Positions 33,405-41,272 of a stretch of 64,000 nt of DNA are shown here, piece by piece. The stretch is from VRUE01 sp963702175. Its GTDB lineage: Bacteria; Actinomycetota; Thermoleophilia; Solirubrobacterales; 70-9. Below the pieces are notes generated by a model. The model did not search any database and was not told the DNA's origin. It was given only the letters and a program-made list of their open reading frames with translations. The DNA lies in assembly GCA_963702175.1 (NCBI GenBank), contig OY969721.1:310001-374000 (forward strand), read 5' to 3'. A program made the position numbers and the translations under genes. Numbering within the stretch: the first letter of the stretch is position 1; each line of letters starts with the position of its first letter.

Positions 33405-34166
33405 GTGTTCCTCGCCGAGATCAGCACCGACCCGACCGCCGGGGTGGGGATCTTCGCCGCGCTGGCGGCGGGCGTCGTCTCCTTCCTCTCCCCCTGCGTG
33501 CTGCCGCTCGTCCCCGGCTACCTCTCTGCCGTCAGCGGCGTCTCCGCGAGTGAGCTGGAGAGCGCCGGCTGGCGCCGGGTGCTGGGTCCCAGTCTGCTCT
33601 TCGTCGCCAGCTTCTCGACGATCTTCATCCTGCTCGGGCTGACCGCGACCGGCCTCGGCTCCACCCTCAACGAGCACGAGGAGCTACTGAGCAAGATTGC
33701 CGCGACGCTGATCATCACGATGGGCGTCTTCTTCGTCGCCTCGCTCTTCATCGTGCGGCTGAACCGCGAGTGGCATGTCGAAGCGCTGCTCGACCGCGCT
33801 GGCAAAGGAGGCCCGGTCGTCGCCGGTGCCGCCTTCGCGATCGCCTGGACACCCTGCATCGGCCCCACCCTGGGAGCGATCCTCACCGCCGCTTCGTTGA
33901 CCGACTCGGCCGCTCGCGGCGCCTTCCTGCTCGCCGTCTACTCGGCGGGCCTGGCGATCCCCTTCCTACTCACCGCCGTCGCCTTCTCGCGCATGACCAC
34001 CGCCTTCGTCGTGGTCAAGCGCCACTACCAGCTGATCGTCGCCACCGGTGGCCTGATCCTGATTGCGATGGGCGTCCTGATCTGGACCGACCAACTGACC
34101 CAGCTCAATAGCGAAGCGCAGAACTGGCTATCCGGGCTGGGATTGGACTTCTGGAGTGACATCTGA
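33405..34166 (+). CDS. ccdA: Cytochrome c biogenesis protein CcdA
   Basis: 253 aa, six membrane helices, GTG start. The two conserved cysteines lie in SFLSPCVLPLVPGY and AWTPCIGPTLG. CcdA moves reducing equivalents across the membrane for haem attachment to apocytochrome c or thiol reduction. No ResB/ResC partners are adjacent. It converges on a small gene with a shared hairpin between them. Confidence 0.93.
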   Translation: MFLAEISTDPTAGVGIFAALAAGVVSFLSPCVLPLVPGYLSAVSGVSASELESAGWRRVLGPSLLFVASFSTIFILLGLTATGLGSTLNEHEELLSKIAATLIITMGVFFVASLFIVRLNREWHVEALLDRAGKGGPVVAGAAFAIAWTPCIGPTLGAILTAASLTDSAARGAFLLAVYSAGLAIPFLLTAVAFSRMTTAFVVVKRHYQLIVATGGLILIAMGVLIWTDQLTQLNSEAQNWLSGLGLDFWSDI

Positions 34167-34169
34167 GCC

Positions 34170-34217
34170 ACGCGTCTGCACTAACCCCCGCTATACGCCG
34201 GGTAAATGCAGACGCGT
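34170..34217. terminator. Bidirectional hairpin between ccdA and a small convergent gene
   Basis: ACGCGTCTGCA (34170-34180) and TGCAGACGCGT (34207-34217) pair perfectly; the loop contains a further ACCC/GGGT pairing. The hairpin lies between two convergent genes and its right arm enters the stop codon of the minus-strand gene. Confidence 0.6.
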
Positions 34218-34495
34218 CAGTTGTTGACCGGCGTCACGGTCTGAAGCTCCTGGCCGACCGCCTCAACCTCCTCGAGGCCGGCGCCGTCCACGTCGCGAGA
34301 GCAGACGATGCGGAAGCGACCCGTCCCGATCTCGGCGTCGGGCACGACCGGCAGCCCTCGGATCTCCTCCCAACCCAGCCGCTCGACCTCGAACGGGTTC
34401 ATCCGCACCTCGGCTGCCGGAAAAGGACAGCTCGAGTTGTGCTGGTCGATCGCCTGCGAAATCGCCTCGAGATTCTTCGCCTCGGGGGAAGCCAT
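34217..34495 (-). CDS. Small protein of unknown function
   Basis: 92 aa from ATG 34495. Hydrophilic, with SSCPFPAAEVRMNPFEVERLGWEEIRGLPVVPDAEIGTGRFRIVCSRD. The pattern resembles small actinobacterial proteins that carry a RMNPFEVERLGW motif, but I know no function. No membrane helix or signal. The upstream part of the open frame is antisense noise. It follows the cupin gene by 34 nt and is probably co-transcribed. Confidence 0.6.
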   Translation of the reverse strand: MASPEAKNLEAISQAIDQHNSSCPFPAAEVRMNPFEVERLGWEEIRGLPVVPDAEIGTGRFRIVCSRDVDGAGLEEVEAVGQELQTVTPVNN

Positions 34496-34529
34496 TGGCT
34501 CAAGTCTAGAAGCGAGACGCTGGTCCGAG

Positions 34530-34946
34530 CTACAGCGTGCCGCCGGTGTCGTACGGCTGGCCCGGGGTTGCGCCGAGAGCGAGGAGGCGAAGACCGTCGG
34601 GGCCGGGAGTGATCTTGCGCTTGACCTCGGGGGCGACGCGGGCGATGTGGTCCGGGTCGAGCGGGAAGGTCTCACCGTCGGCTTCGAGGGTGCCGGAGCC
34701 GCGTAGGGCGATGTAGACCTCCTCCTGGCCGAGCTGCTCTGGACGTCTGGCGAACATCTGACCGCCGATGCCGTCGGGCGAGTGGTCGTGCTCGGGGTAC
34801 TCGGTGGCGCCTGGCTCCATCTCGACGATCGAGATGCCGAAGGCGCTGACACCCAGCCCTTTCGCGACCTGGTGCATCTTGATCCCCTCCAGGAACCCTT
34901 CGAGCGCCTGAATCTCTTCGATCCTTGCGTGAGTCAGGTCAGCCAC
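34530..34946 (-). CDS. Cupin-domain protein
   Basis: 138 aa from GTG 34946. The cupin core has EYPEHDHSPDGIGG (motif 1 His/Glu/Asp region) and EEVYIALRGSGTLEADGETFPLDPDHIARVAPEVKR (motif 2 region). Such proteins bind a metal and may act as small oxygenases or isomerases or have no catalysis. The open frame extends upstream only through the palindromic repeat and antisense dinB, which is not credible coding. Confidence 0.8.
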   Translation of the reverse strand: MADLTHARIEEIQALEGFLEGIKMHQVAKGLGVSAFGISIVEMEPGATEYPEHDHSPDGIGGQMFARRPEQLGQEEVYIALRGSGTLEADGETFPLDPDHIARVAPEVKRKITPGPDGLRLLALGATPGQPYDTGGTL

Positions 34947-34986
34947 GCTCCGATCGTACCCGGGCAGCAGTCGGGCAAACGCTCCT

Positions 34987-35077
34987 CGGGCGGGTGGCGC
35001 CGTAGGGGGAACCACCCCTGAGGAAGCTTTAGCTACCGGAAGGGGTGGTGGGTCCCTGTGGCGACAGGACCCGCCCG
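34987..35077 (+). repeat. Palindromic element, loop type A (copy A1), intergenic
   Basis: Outer arms CGGGCGGGT (34987-34995) and ACCCGCCCG (35069-35077); inner pairing ACCACCCCT with AGGGGTGGT; conserved loop gaggaagctttagctaccg. It lies between the divergent cupin gene and dinB, 40 nt before the dinB ATG. The element may add a leader hairpin to dinB transcripts. Confidence 0.85.
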
Positions 35078-35117
35078 CCGGAGCGTTCCCGTCCCTAGTC
35101 CGTCCTACCATCGGTTT

Positions 35118-36194
35118 ATGGCCGATTCCCGGACGATCGCTCACCTCGACATGGATGCCTTCTACGCGTCGGTCGAGCTGCGCAGGCGGCCGGAGCTGAA
35201 GGGGAAGCCGGTCGTCGTCTGCGGGTCGGGACCGCGGGCGGTGGTGACGACGGCGAGCTATGAGGCGCGCAAGCTGGCCGGAATCCATTCGGCGATGCCG
35301 GCGGCGGTGGCGCGGCGCAGGCTGCCGGACGCCGTCTACCTCCAACCCGACTTCACCGCCTACCGCGAGGCGTCCCGAGACGTGATGGCGATCCTGCGGC
35401 GGAACGCCGAGACGGTCGAGCAGGTTGGGCTCGACGAGGCCTACATCGACCTGACCGGGCTCTTCTCGCCGAAGGCGACGATGCGCCGGATCGCCGCCGA
35501 GATCCGCGAGGACACCAGCCTCACCTGCTCGGTGGGGATCTCCGAGAACCGCCTGCTGGCCAAGATCACCAGCGAGCTGGGCAAGCCGGCCGGGCTCGTC
35601 GTCCTCTCCCGCGAAGAAGCCCTGGAGCGCTTTGCCGCTGAGTCACCTGGCCTGATCCCCGGCATCGGCCCGAAGAGCGTCGCCAAGTTGGAGCAGATGG
35701 AGATCCGCACCCTGGCCGAGCTGCGCGCCCGCGACGCTCCCGTGTTGGTGGAGGAGTTCGGCCCGCGCACCGGTCGCTGGCTGTACGCCCGCGCCCGCTT
35801 CGAAGACGAGACGCCGATCGTCACCGTCCACGAGACCAAGTCGCAATCGGCCGAGACGACCTTCGACTACGACGTCGCCGACCACGGCGAGCTGGCGACG
35901 TCGCTGCGTTCACTCTCCGAGGAGCTCTGCAGGCGCCTGCGGGCCCGCGATCTCGAGGGGCGCACGATCGGAATCAAGGTCCGGCTCGACGACTGGACAA
36001 ACGTCACCCGCTCGCACACGATCGAGGCGCCGACCAACGACCCGGCGGTCGTCGCTCCGGTCGCCCTCGACCTCTTGCGCGCCTATGCCCCACCACGCCC
36101 CGTCCGCCTACTAGGCGTCCGAGTCGCCAGCTTCACGAGCGAGCCCACCGCTGAGCCGGGAGGGCAAACTCAGATGCAGCTCCTCGCCGGTTGA
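35118..36194 (+). CDS. dinB: DNA polymerase IV (Y family)
   Basis: 358 aa from ATG 35118 (the frame extends upstream only through the repeat). Palm motifs IAHLDMDAFYASVELRR and VEQVGLDEAYIDLTG carry the catalytic acidic residues; SCSVGISENRLLAKITSELGKPAG-type thumb and helix-hairpin-helix PGLIPGIGPKSVAKLEQM follow, then a little-finger domain. It is an error-prone translesion polymerase. The C-terminus ends QTQMQLLAG, close to but not a clear clamp-binding QLxLF motif. Its stop lies in the left arm of a 114-nt hairpin. Confidence 0.94.
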   Translation: MADSRTIAHLDMDAFYASVELRRRPELKGKPVVVCGSGPRAVVTTASYEARKLAGIHSAMPAAVARRRLPDAVYLQPDFTAYREASRDVMAILRRNAETVEQVGLDEAYIDLTGLFSPKATMRRIAAEIREDTSLTCSVGISENRLLAKITSELGKPAGLVVLSREEALERFAAESPGLIPGIGPKSVAKLEQMEIRTLAELRARDAPVLVEEFGPRTGRWLYARARFEDETPIVTVHETKSQSAETTFDYDVADHGELATSLRSLSEELCRRLRARDLEGRTIGIKVRLDDWTNVTRSHTIEAPTNDPAVVAPVALDLLRAYAPPRPVRLLGVRVASFTSEPTAEPGGQTQMQLLAG

Positions 36195-36306
36195 GGACAA
36201 TCTCGGTAGGGGTGAAACGTCTTGTACTTTTTCGGCCGATCCAATCTCGGACGGCAGCGGCCGCTCTCCGAAAAAGTTAAGTGAAACCCCTGCCGAGATT
36301 GTCCTC
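36193..36306. repeat. Large 114-nt hairpin element between dinB and the WS/DGAT gene
   Basis: The 21-nt arms (36193-36213 and 36286-36306) pair with a single T-G position. An inner pair CTTTTTCGG (36227-36235) with CCGAAAAAG (36268-36276) is perfect. The motif CAATCTCGG occurs in the left arm (36198-36206) and again in the centre (36242-36250). The left arm begins inside the dinB stop codon. It could terminate dinB or be an inserted palindrome. Confidence 0.7.
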
Positions 36307-36315
36307 CATGCGAAG

Positions 36316-37773
36316 ATGCCCCAGATGAGCGGCGACCGTCTCAGCGGACTCGATTCCTCCTTCCTCCACATGGAGCGAGCCGGCGCGCACATGCACGTCG
36401 CCTCGGCGATCCTCTTCGAGGGGCCGCCGCCGAGTCACGAGGAGTTCCGCGACCACATCGAGTCGCGCCTGCACCTGGTACCGCGCTTCCGCCAGAAGCT
36501 GCGCTTCGTCCCCTTCGCCCAGGGCCGCCCGGTCTGGGTCGACGACCCCCACCTGAACCTCGACTACCACGTGCGGCAGACCGCGCTGCCCGCGCCCGGC
36601 TCCGAGGAGCAGTTGCGCAACCTGGCAGCGCGGATCTTCTCCCAGCAGCTCGACCGCAGCAAGCCACTCTGGGAGCTGTGGCTGGTCGAGGGCCTCTCGG
36701 GCGACCGCTTCGCGATCGTCGGCAAGAGCCACCACGCGCTCGTCGACGGCGTCTCGGGGGTCGACATCACCACCGTCCTCTTCGACGTCGAGCAGGAGCC
36801 GACCTCGCCCCCGGTCCGCCCACCGAAGTGGGCGCCACGGCCGGAGCCAACCGACCTGCAGATACTCGCCGACGCCCTGCGCGAGCGCGCCACCAGCCCG
36901 CGTGAGATCGTCCGCGGCATCCGCGCCACGCTGCGCGGCCCGCGCCAGGTGCTGGAGGGGATCGGCGCGACGAGCAAGATGATCGGCGCCGGGATGGCGG
37001 CGCCGTCCACTCCTTTCAACGTCGAGATCGGCCCCCACCGGCGCATCGCCTTCGTCCGCGCCGACCTCGCCGACCTGAAGCGGGTCAAGAACGAGCACGG
37101 CGGAACCGTCAACGACGTCGTCCTCTCGGTGGTCACCGGGGCGATCGGCAACTACCTGCGTGCCCGCGGCCACGACACCGAGGCTCTGGAGATGAGGGCT
37201 TTGGTGCCGGTCAGCGTCCGCACCGAGGAGGAGCGCGGCGCGCTCGGCAACCGGATCGCGGCGATGATGGCGCCGCTGCCCGTCTGGTGCGAGGACCCGG
37301 TCGAGCGGCTGCGCCTGATCACCGAGACGATGGGCGACCTGAAGGGCTCGGGCCAGGCGGTCGGCGCTGAAATCCTGACCAGGATCACCGACTTCGCCCC
37401 ACCGACGATCACTTCCCAGGCGGCCCGGCTGCAGCCGGCGCAGCGCTTCTTCAATCTCGTGGTCACCAACGTGCCGGGGCCGCAGTTTCCCCTCTACGTC
37501 CTCGGGCGGAAGATGGAAGCGATCTTCCCGCTGGTCCCGCTCGCCCGCCGCCAGGCGCTCTGCGTCGGGATCATGTCTTATGACGGCCAGGTCAACTTCG
37601 GCCTGGTCGGCGACTACGACGCGATGGCCGACCTTGAGAGCTTCGGCCTCGACCTCGAACAGGCGCTGGCCGAAGCCGTCGATGCAGGCGGCAGCCGGGG
37701 CGATGGCGACGGCCGCTCGACTCAGCGCGCCAAGCGTGCGCTGACCGTGAACGGCGCTGCGTCCCGCAGGTAG
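36316..37773 (+). CDS. Wax ester synthase/diacylglycerol acyltransferase (WS/DGAT)
   Basis: 485 aa. The N-terminal acyltransferase domain has the catalytic HHxxxDG as SHHALVDGVSG, preceded by RPLWELWLVEGL-type sequence (KPLWELWLVEGL); the C-terminal WES_acyltransf domain contains NVPGPQFPLYVLG. It makes triacylglycerol or wax esters at the membrane for carbon storage. Its 3' end overlaps the convergent protease gene by 52 nt. It stands apart from the lipid kinase and thiolase genes. Confidence 0.92.
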   Translation: MPQMSGDRLSGLDSSFLHMERAGAHMHVASAILFEGPPPSHEEFRDHIESRLHLVPRFRQKLRFVPFAQGRPVWVDDPHLNLDYHVRQTALPAPGSEEQLRNLAARIFSQQLDRSKPLWELWLVEGLSGDRFAIVGKSHHALVDGVSGVDITTVLFDVEQEPTSPPVRPPKWAPRPEPTDLQILADALRERATSPREIVRGIRATLRGPRQVLEGIGATSKMIGAGMAAPSTPFNVEIGPHRRIAFVRADLADLKRVKNEHGGTVNDVVLSVVTGAIGNYLRARGHDTEALEMRALVPVSVRTEEERGALGNRIAAMMAPLPVWCEDPVERLRLITETMGDLKGSGQAVGAEILTRITDFAPPTITSQAARLQPAQRFFNLVVTNVPGPQFPLYVLGRKMEAIFPLVPLARRQALCVGIMSYDGQVNFGLVGDYDAMADLESFGLDLEQALAEAVDAGGSRGDGDGRSTQRAKRALTVNGAASRR

Positions 37774-39122
37774 CTCCAGTCGAACAGGCGAGCGCTGTAG
37801 CCGACGGTGCTGGCGTCGGCGTTGACTAGCACCGCAGTGATCCGGTCGAAGCGCCCTGGCCGCCGCAGGCGCACCGACATCGCGCCGCCGTTCACCTTGA
37901 AGCGCAACTTCGAGACCACTCGACCACGGCGTTCGCTGCCGATCCGCCCGACCAGCGCCAGGCCGGCCTCGGTTCCGACCGGTGCCGTGGCGCTGACCAC
38001 CACGGCCTTCCCGCCGGGGGCATGGATGCGCAGCAGCTGCGCGGTTGTGTGATTCAGCGACCGCTGGAGGGGGCGGCCGGTCGTCGGCAGGCTCCCTTGA
38101 CGGGAGACGTCGCGGTAGCGCCGCGCCTCGGGGAAGACAGTGCCGGTGCGCCACTCGGCCACGTCGCGTGAGAAGCGGGCGAAGTCGCGGCCGAAGCCGG
38201 GACCGCGCGCGGCACGGATCGCCGCGCCGTAGGCGGAGACCGAGAAGCCGCCCGGCTTCGTGTAGAGGGCCCGGGCCCAGGCCTTACGGACGACTTCGCG
38301 GCCGTAGCGGTGGGCGAGCCACTGGTTCCAGACCGCAGAGCCGTACTCCTTGATCGAGTTCGCGGTCAGCGGCGTGTCGTAGTGGCGCACCCAGCGGCGC
38401 ACGTAGCGCAGGTAGTCGTTGCGGCTGTCATAGACCTGGTCCTCCATCCAGACCGCGCTCGACTCGGCGAACCAGGCGTCCTGGTAGGCGTCGTAGCCGA
38501 ACTGGAGGATGTGGTTGTACTCGTGGGCGAAGGTCACCTCGAGGTTGGCGAGCTGCGTCGTTCCGGGGAACTCGCGCGGGTCGTAGTCGTTGTCGAGCAC
38601 GAGGTAGCCGTGCAGACGGCGAGGCAGGCGGTGTGCCCTGGTCGCCTGGCCCCGGTCGGGGGCGGCGTAGCCGAACAGCGCCCCGCCGATCTGAGCCAGG
38701 TAGACGTCGGTCTTGCCCCTGCCTCCCCCCTTACGACCGTCTGACTTGGGCTCGCGCCAGCCGAGCTTGCCGTTCTCGATCGAGTGGACGTGCTCGGCCA
38801 CCTCCAGCACGCGCTCGACGAAGTCGGGGACGCCGTCGGCGTCGCGGCTCCCGTCGGCGTCGGTCAGTTTCGGCGCGTCGATCCCCTCCGACACCCAGTG
38901 GATGCAGAAGTGGCTCGTGCAAGCGGGCGAGCGGGGTGCCTCGGGAACTGTGTAGGCGTTGCGGTTGGGGTCGGGCTGATCCGTCGGCCGGGCGAGGGGC
39001 GCGCGGAAGACCCACTGGTCGCCGGCCAGGACGGGAGCCGGCGCCACCGCGACCAAGGCCAGTGAGGCGAGCGAAGTCCCGATCAGCCGCCGATTCCCCC
39101 GCACCCGCCGCAATCTACACAC
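37722..39122 (-). CDS. Secreted zinc metalloprotease-like protein
   Basis: 466 aa from GTG 39122 (TTG at 39113 is possible). A signal peptide (LIGTSLASLALVAVAPAPVLA) precedes a catalytic domain with the gluzincin motif HEYNHILQFGYDAYQDAWFAE, the second glutamate following as FAESSAVWMED. This matches the MXAN_6640-like/neutral zinc peptidase group. The C-terminal half forms a beta-rich domain with no clear catalytic role. The frame stays open far upstream, but only as the antisense of nadE. It is divergent from nadE. Confidence 0.85.
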   Translation of the reverse strand: MCRLRRVRGNRRLIGTSLASLALVAVAPAPVLAGDQWVFRAPLARPTDQPDPNRNAYTVPEAPRSPACTSHFCIHWVSEGIDAPKLTDADGSRDADGVPDFVERVLEVAEHVHSIENGKLGWREPKSDGRKGGGRGKTDVYLAQIGGALFGYAAPDRGQATRAHRLPRRLHGYLVLDNDYDPREFPGTTQLANLEVTFAHEYNHILQFGYDAYQDAWFAESSAVWMEDQVYDSRNDYLRYVRRWVRHYDTPLTANSIKEYGSAVWNQWLAHRYGREVVRKAWARALYTKPGGFSVSAYGAAIRAARGPGFGRDFARFSRDVAEWRTGTVFPEARRYRDVSRQGSLPTTGRPLQRSLNHTTAQLLRIHAPGGKAVVVSATAPVGTEAGLALVGRIGSERRGRVVSKLRFKVNGGAMSVRLRRPGRFDRITAVLVNADASTVGYSARLFDWSYLRDAAPFTVSARLAR

Positions 39123-39194
39123 AGTGCGGATACCACCCTCCCCCCTCTGCGGCGATACTTCAGCCGTGACCGGCCTGCCGCTCCGGAGCCTGCC

Positions 39195-40817
39195 TTGCGC
39201 GTAGCGCTTGCCCAGATCGACCCCACGGTGGGCGACGTCGCAGGCAACGCGGCGAAGGTCGCCGAGTGGATCGAGAGAGCAGCCGATGCCGGCGCCGACC
39301 TGGCGATCTTTCCCGAGCTCTGCATCCCCGGCTACCCCGCCGAGGACCTCTACCTGAAGCGCCACTTCGTCGAGGCCAACCGGCGCGCGGTCGAGGAGCT
39401 GGCGGGAGGGGTCGGCCCCGGCCTCACCGCGCTGGTCGGGTTCGCCGAGCCCGCCGCCGAGGGCGGCGATTTCCGCCACGCCTACAACTCGCTGGCCGTG
39501 CTCTCCGACGGGGCGTTGCAGACTGTCTACCGCAAGAACCGACTGCCCAACTACGCCGTCTTCGACGAGCAGCGCTACTTCATCCCCCGGGATGAGCCGA
39601 TGACGATCGAGGTCGCCGGCACGCGGGTCGGCCTGACGATCTGCGAGGACTGCTGGGTCGAGGGACCCCCGGCCTCGGTCGAGGCGGCGCAGGGGGCGGA
39701 GCTGATCACGAACCCGTCGGGCTCGCCCTACCACCGCGGCAAGGGCCGCGAGCGCGAGGCGATGTTCGCCGAGCGCGCTCGCGCCTACGGCGCCCACTTC
39801 GCCTTCTGCAACCTGGTCGGCGGCCAGGACGAGCTGGTCTTCGACGGCCACAGCTTCGTGCTCGACCCGAACGGCGAGCCGATCGCCCGCGCCGCCCAGT
39901 TCGAGGAGGAACTGCTTGTCTGCGAGGTCCCCTCCCCCGCTCCCGGCCCGCTGGCCGAGCCGCTCGGCGACCTGGCCGAGGTCTACGCCGCGCTTGTCCT
40001 CGGCCTGCGCGACTACGTCGCCAAGAACGGCTTCCAGCACGTCGGGGTCGCCCTCTCGGGAGGAATCGACTCCGCCCTGGTTGCCCTGCTCGCAGTCGAT
40101 GCGCTCGGCCCTCGGCGAGTCAGCTGCGTGATCATGCCGTCCCCCCATTCCAGCTCGGAAACACAGCATGACGCGCGGACTATCGCTGACAACCTCGGCT
40201 GCGAGACGATCGAGATCCCGATCGCCGACGCGATGGCCGAGTACGAGAGAGCCTTGACCGGCCGGCCGGCCCAGCCCTCCGAGCCCGACCTCGCCGCCGA
40301 GAACATCCAGGCCCGGATCAGGGGGAACCTGATGATGGCGCTCTCCAACCGGCATGGATGGCTGGTCCTGACGACGGGCAACAAGAGCGAGATGTCGGTC
40401 GGCTACGCCACCCTCTACGGCGACATGGCGGGCGGTTTTGCGGTGATCAAGGACGTGCCGAAGACGCTCGTCTACGACCTGGTCCGCCACCGCAACGAGG
40501 TGGCGGGGCGCGAGCTGATCCCCGTTTCGGTGCTGGAGCGCGCACCCTCTGCCGAGCTGCGCCCCGACCAGCGCGACAGTGACTCGCTGCCCCCCTACGA
40601 GCTGCTCGACCGCGTCCTGGAGGCCTATGTCGAGCGCGACCAAGGGCGCGAGGAGATGGTCGCTGCGGGACTGCCGGCCGACGTCGTCGATGAGGTGGTG
40701 AGGCTGGTCGACCGCTCGGAGTACAAGCGGCGACAGGCGGCGCCGGGAATTCGGATCACGCCGAAGGCCTTCGGCCGCGACCGGCGACTGCCAATCACGA
40801 ACCGCTTCGGCGGTTAG
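39195..40817 (+). CDS. nadE: Glutamine-dependent NAD+ synthetase
   Basis: 540 aa, TTG start. The N-terminal nitrilase-type glutaminase has its Glu-Lys-Cys triad in FPELCIPGYP, VYRKNRLPNY and ICEDCWVEG; the C-terminal synthetase has the ATP loop VALSGGIDSALVA and TTGNKSEMSVGYATLYGDMAG. It converts deamido-NAD to NAD with glutamine as nitrogen donor. Its stop overlaps the convergent thioesterase gene by 4 nt. Confidence 0.96.
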   Translation: MRVALAQIDPTVGDVAGNAAKVAEWIERAADAGADLAIFPELCIPGYPAEDLYLKRHFVEANRRAVEELAGGVGPGLTALVGFAEPAAEGGDFRHAYNSLAVLSDGALQTVYRKNRLPNYAVFDEQRYFIPRDEPMTIEVAGTRVGLTICEDCWVEGPPASVEAAQGAELITNPSGSPYHRGKGREREAMFAERARAYGAHFAFCNLVGGQDELVFDGHSFVLDPNGEPIARAAQFEEELLVCEVPSPAPGPLAEPLGDLAEVYAALVLGLRDYVAKNGFQHVGVALSGGIDSALVALLAVDALGPRRVSCVIMPSPHSSSETQHDARTIADNLGCETIEIPIADAMAEYERALTGRPAQPSEPDLAAENIQARIRGNLMMALSNRHGWLVLTTGNKSEMSVGYATLYGDMAGGFAVIKDVPKTLVYDLVRHRNEVAGRELIPVSVLERAPSAELRPDQRDSDSLPPYELLDRVLEAYVERDQGREEMVAAGLPADVVDEVVRLVDRSEYKRRQAAPGIRITPKAFGRDRRLPITNRFGG

Positions 40818-41218
40818 GTCTTCGGCAACGGCCTAACAGCGATGGTCATCTGAGCAAGCGCGCACAGTCTCCCGTCTGCGTCCTTGACCTCCGCATCCCA
40901 TACCCATGTCGTGCGGCCGCGGTGACGGGCCTTGGCGTGGACTTCTGCGTGGCCCTCGGTGATCGGGCGGATGAAGTTGACGCTGATCGACTGACCCATC
41001 GCGGCCATCCCGTCATCGAGCACCGTGAGGGCGGTGGCGCGAGAGCAGACGCTCTCGATCAGCGAGGACATCACTCCGCCGTGTAGGAGGCCGACCGGCT
41101 GGCGCAGCTCGTCTCGCATCGTCACCCGAACCCGGGCGTGGTCGGGATCGTCGTCGAGCCACTCGGTGCCGAGCAGGGCGTCGAAGTGGGAGACAAGGCC
41201 GCGTGGGTCGTCCGCCAT
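40814..41218 (-). CDS. PaaI-family hotdog thioesterase
   Basis: 134 aa. Single hotdog domain with the central helix QPVGLLHGGVMSSLIESVCSRAT and the strands GQSISVNFIRPITEGHAEVHAKARHRGRTTWVWDAEV, typical of PaaI/YbdB-type acyl-CoA thioesterases. The catalytic acid is likely in the HGG-helix. The substrate is unknown. It is divergent from the HTH-membrane gene, with a 54-nt spacer. Confidence 0.88.
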   Translation of the reverse strand: MADDPRGLVSHFDALLGTEWLDDDPDHARVRVTMRDELRQPVGLLHGGVMSSLIESVCSRATALTVLDDGMAAMGQSISVNFIRPITEGHAEVHAKARHRGRTTWVWDAEVKDADGRLCALAQMTIAVRPLPKT

Positions 41219-41272
41219 CGCGCCCAGACCCTACTCATGCGGCCGCTCGCGTAGGCTTCGGAGACGGTGGGG

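Noticed and set aside
36277..38154. A 625-codon minus-strand open frame opposite the WS/DGAT gene.
   Set aside because: Its translation is Arg/Asp/Val-rich with no domain, and the plus strand carries a well-defined acyltransferase.
37722..40643. A very long open frame on the minus strand spanning nadE and upstream.
   Set aside because: Only the 37722-39122 part encodes recognisable protein (signal peptide, HExxH protease). The rest is the antisense of nadE and stays open because of high GC.
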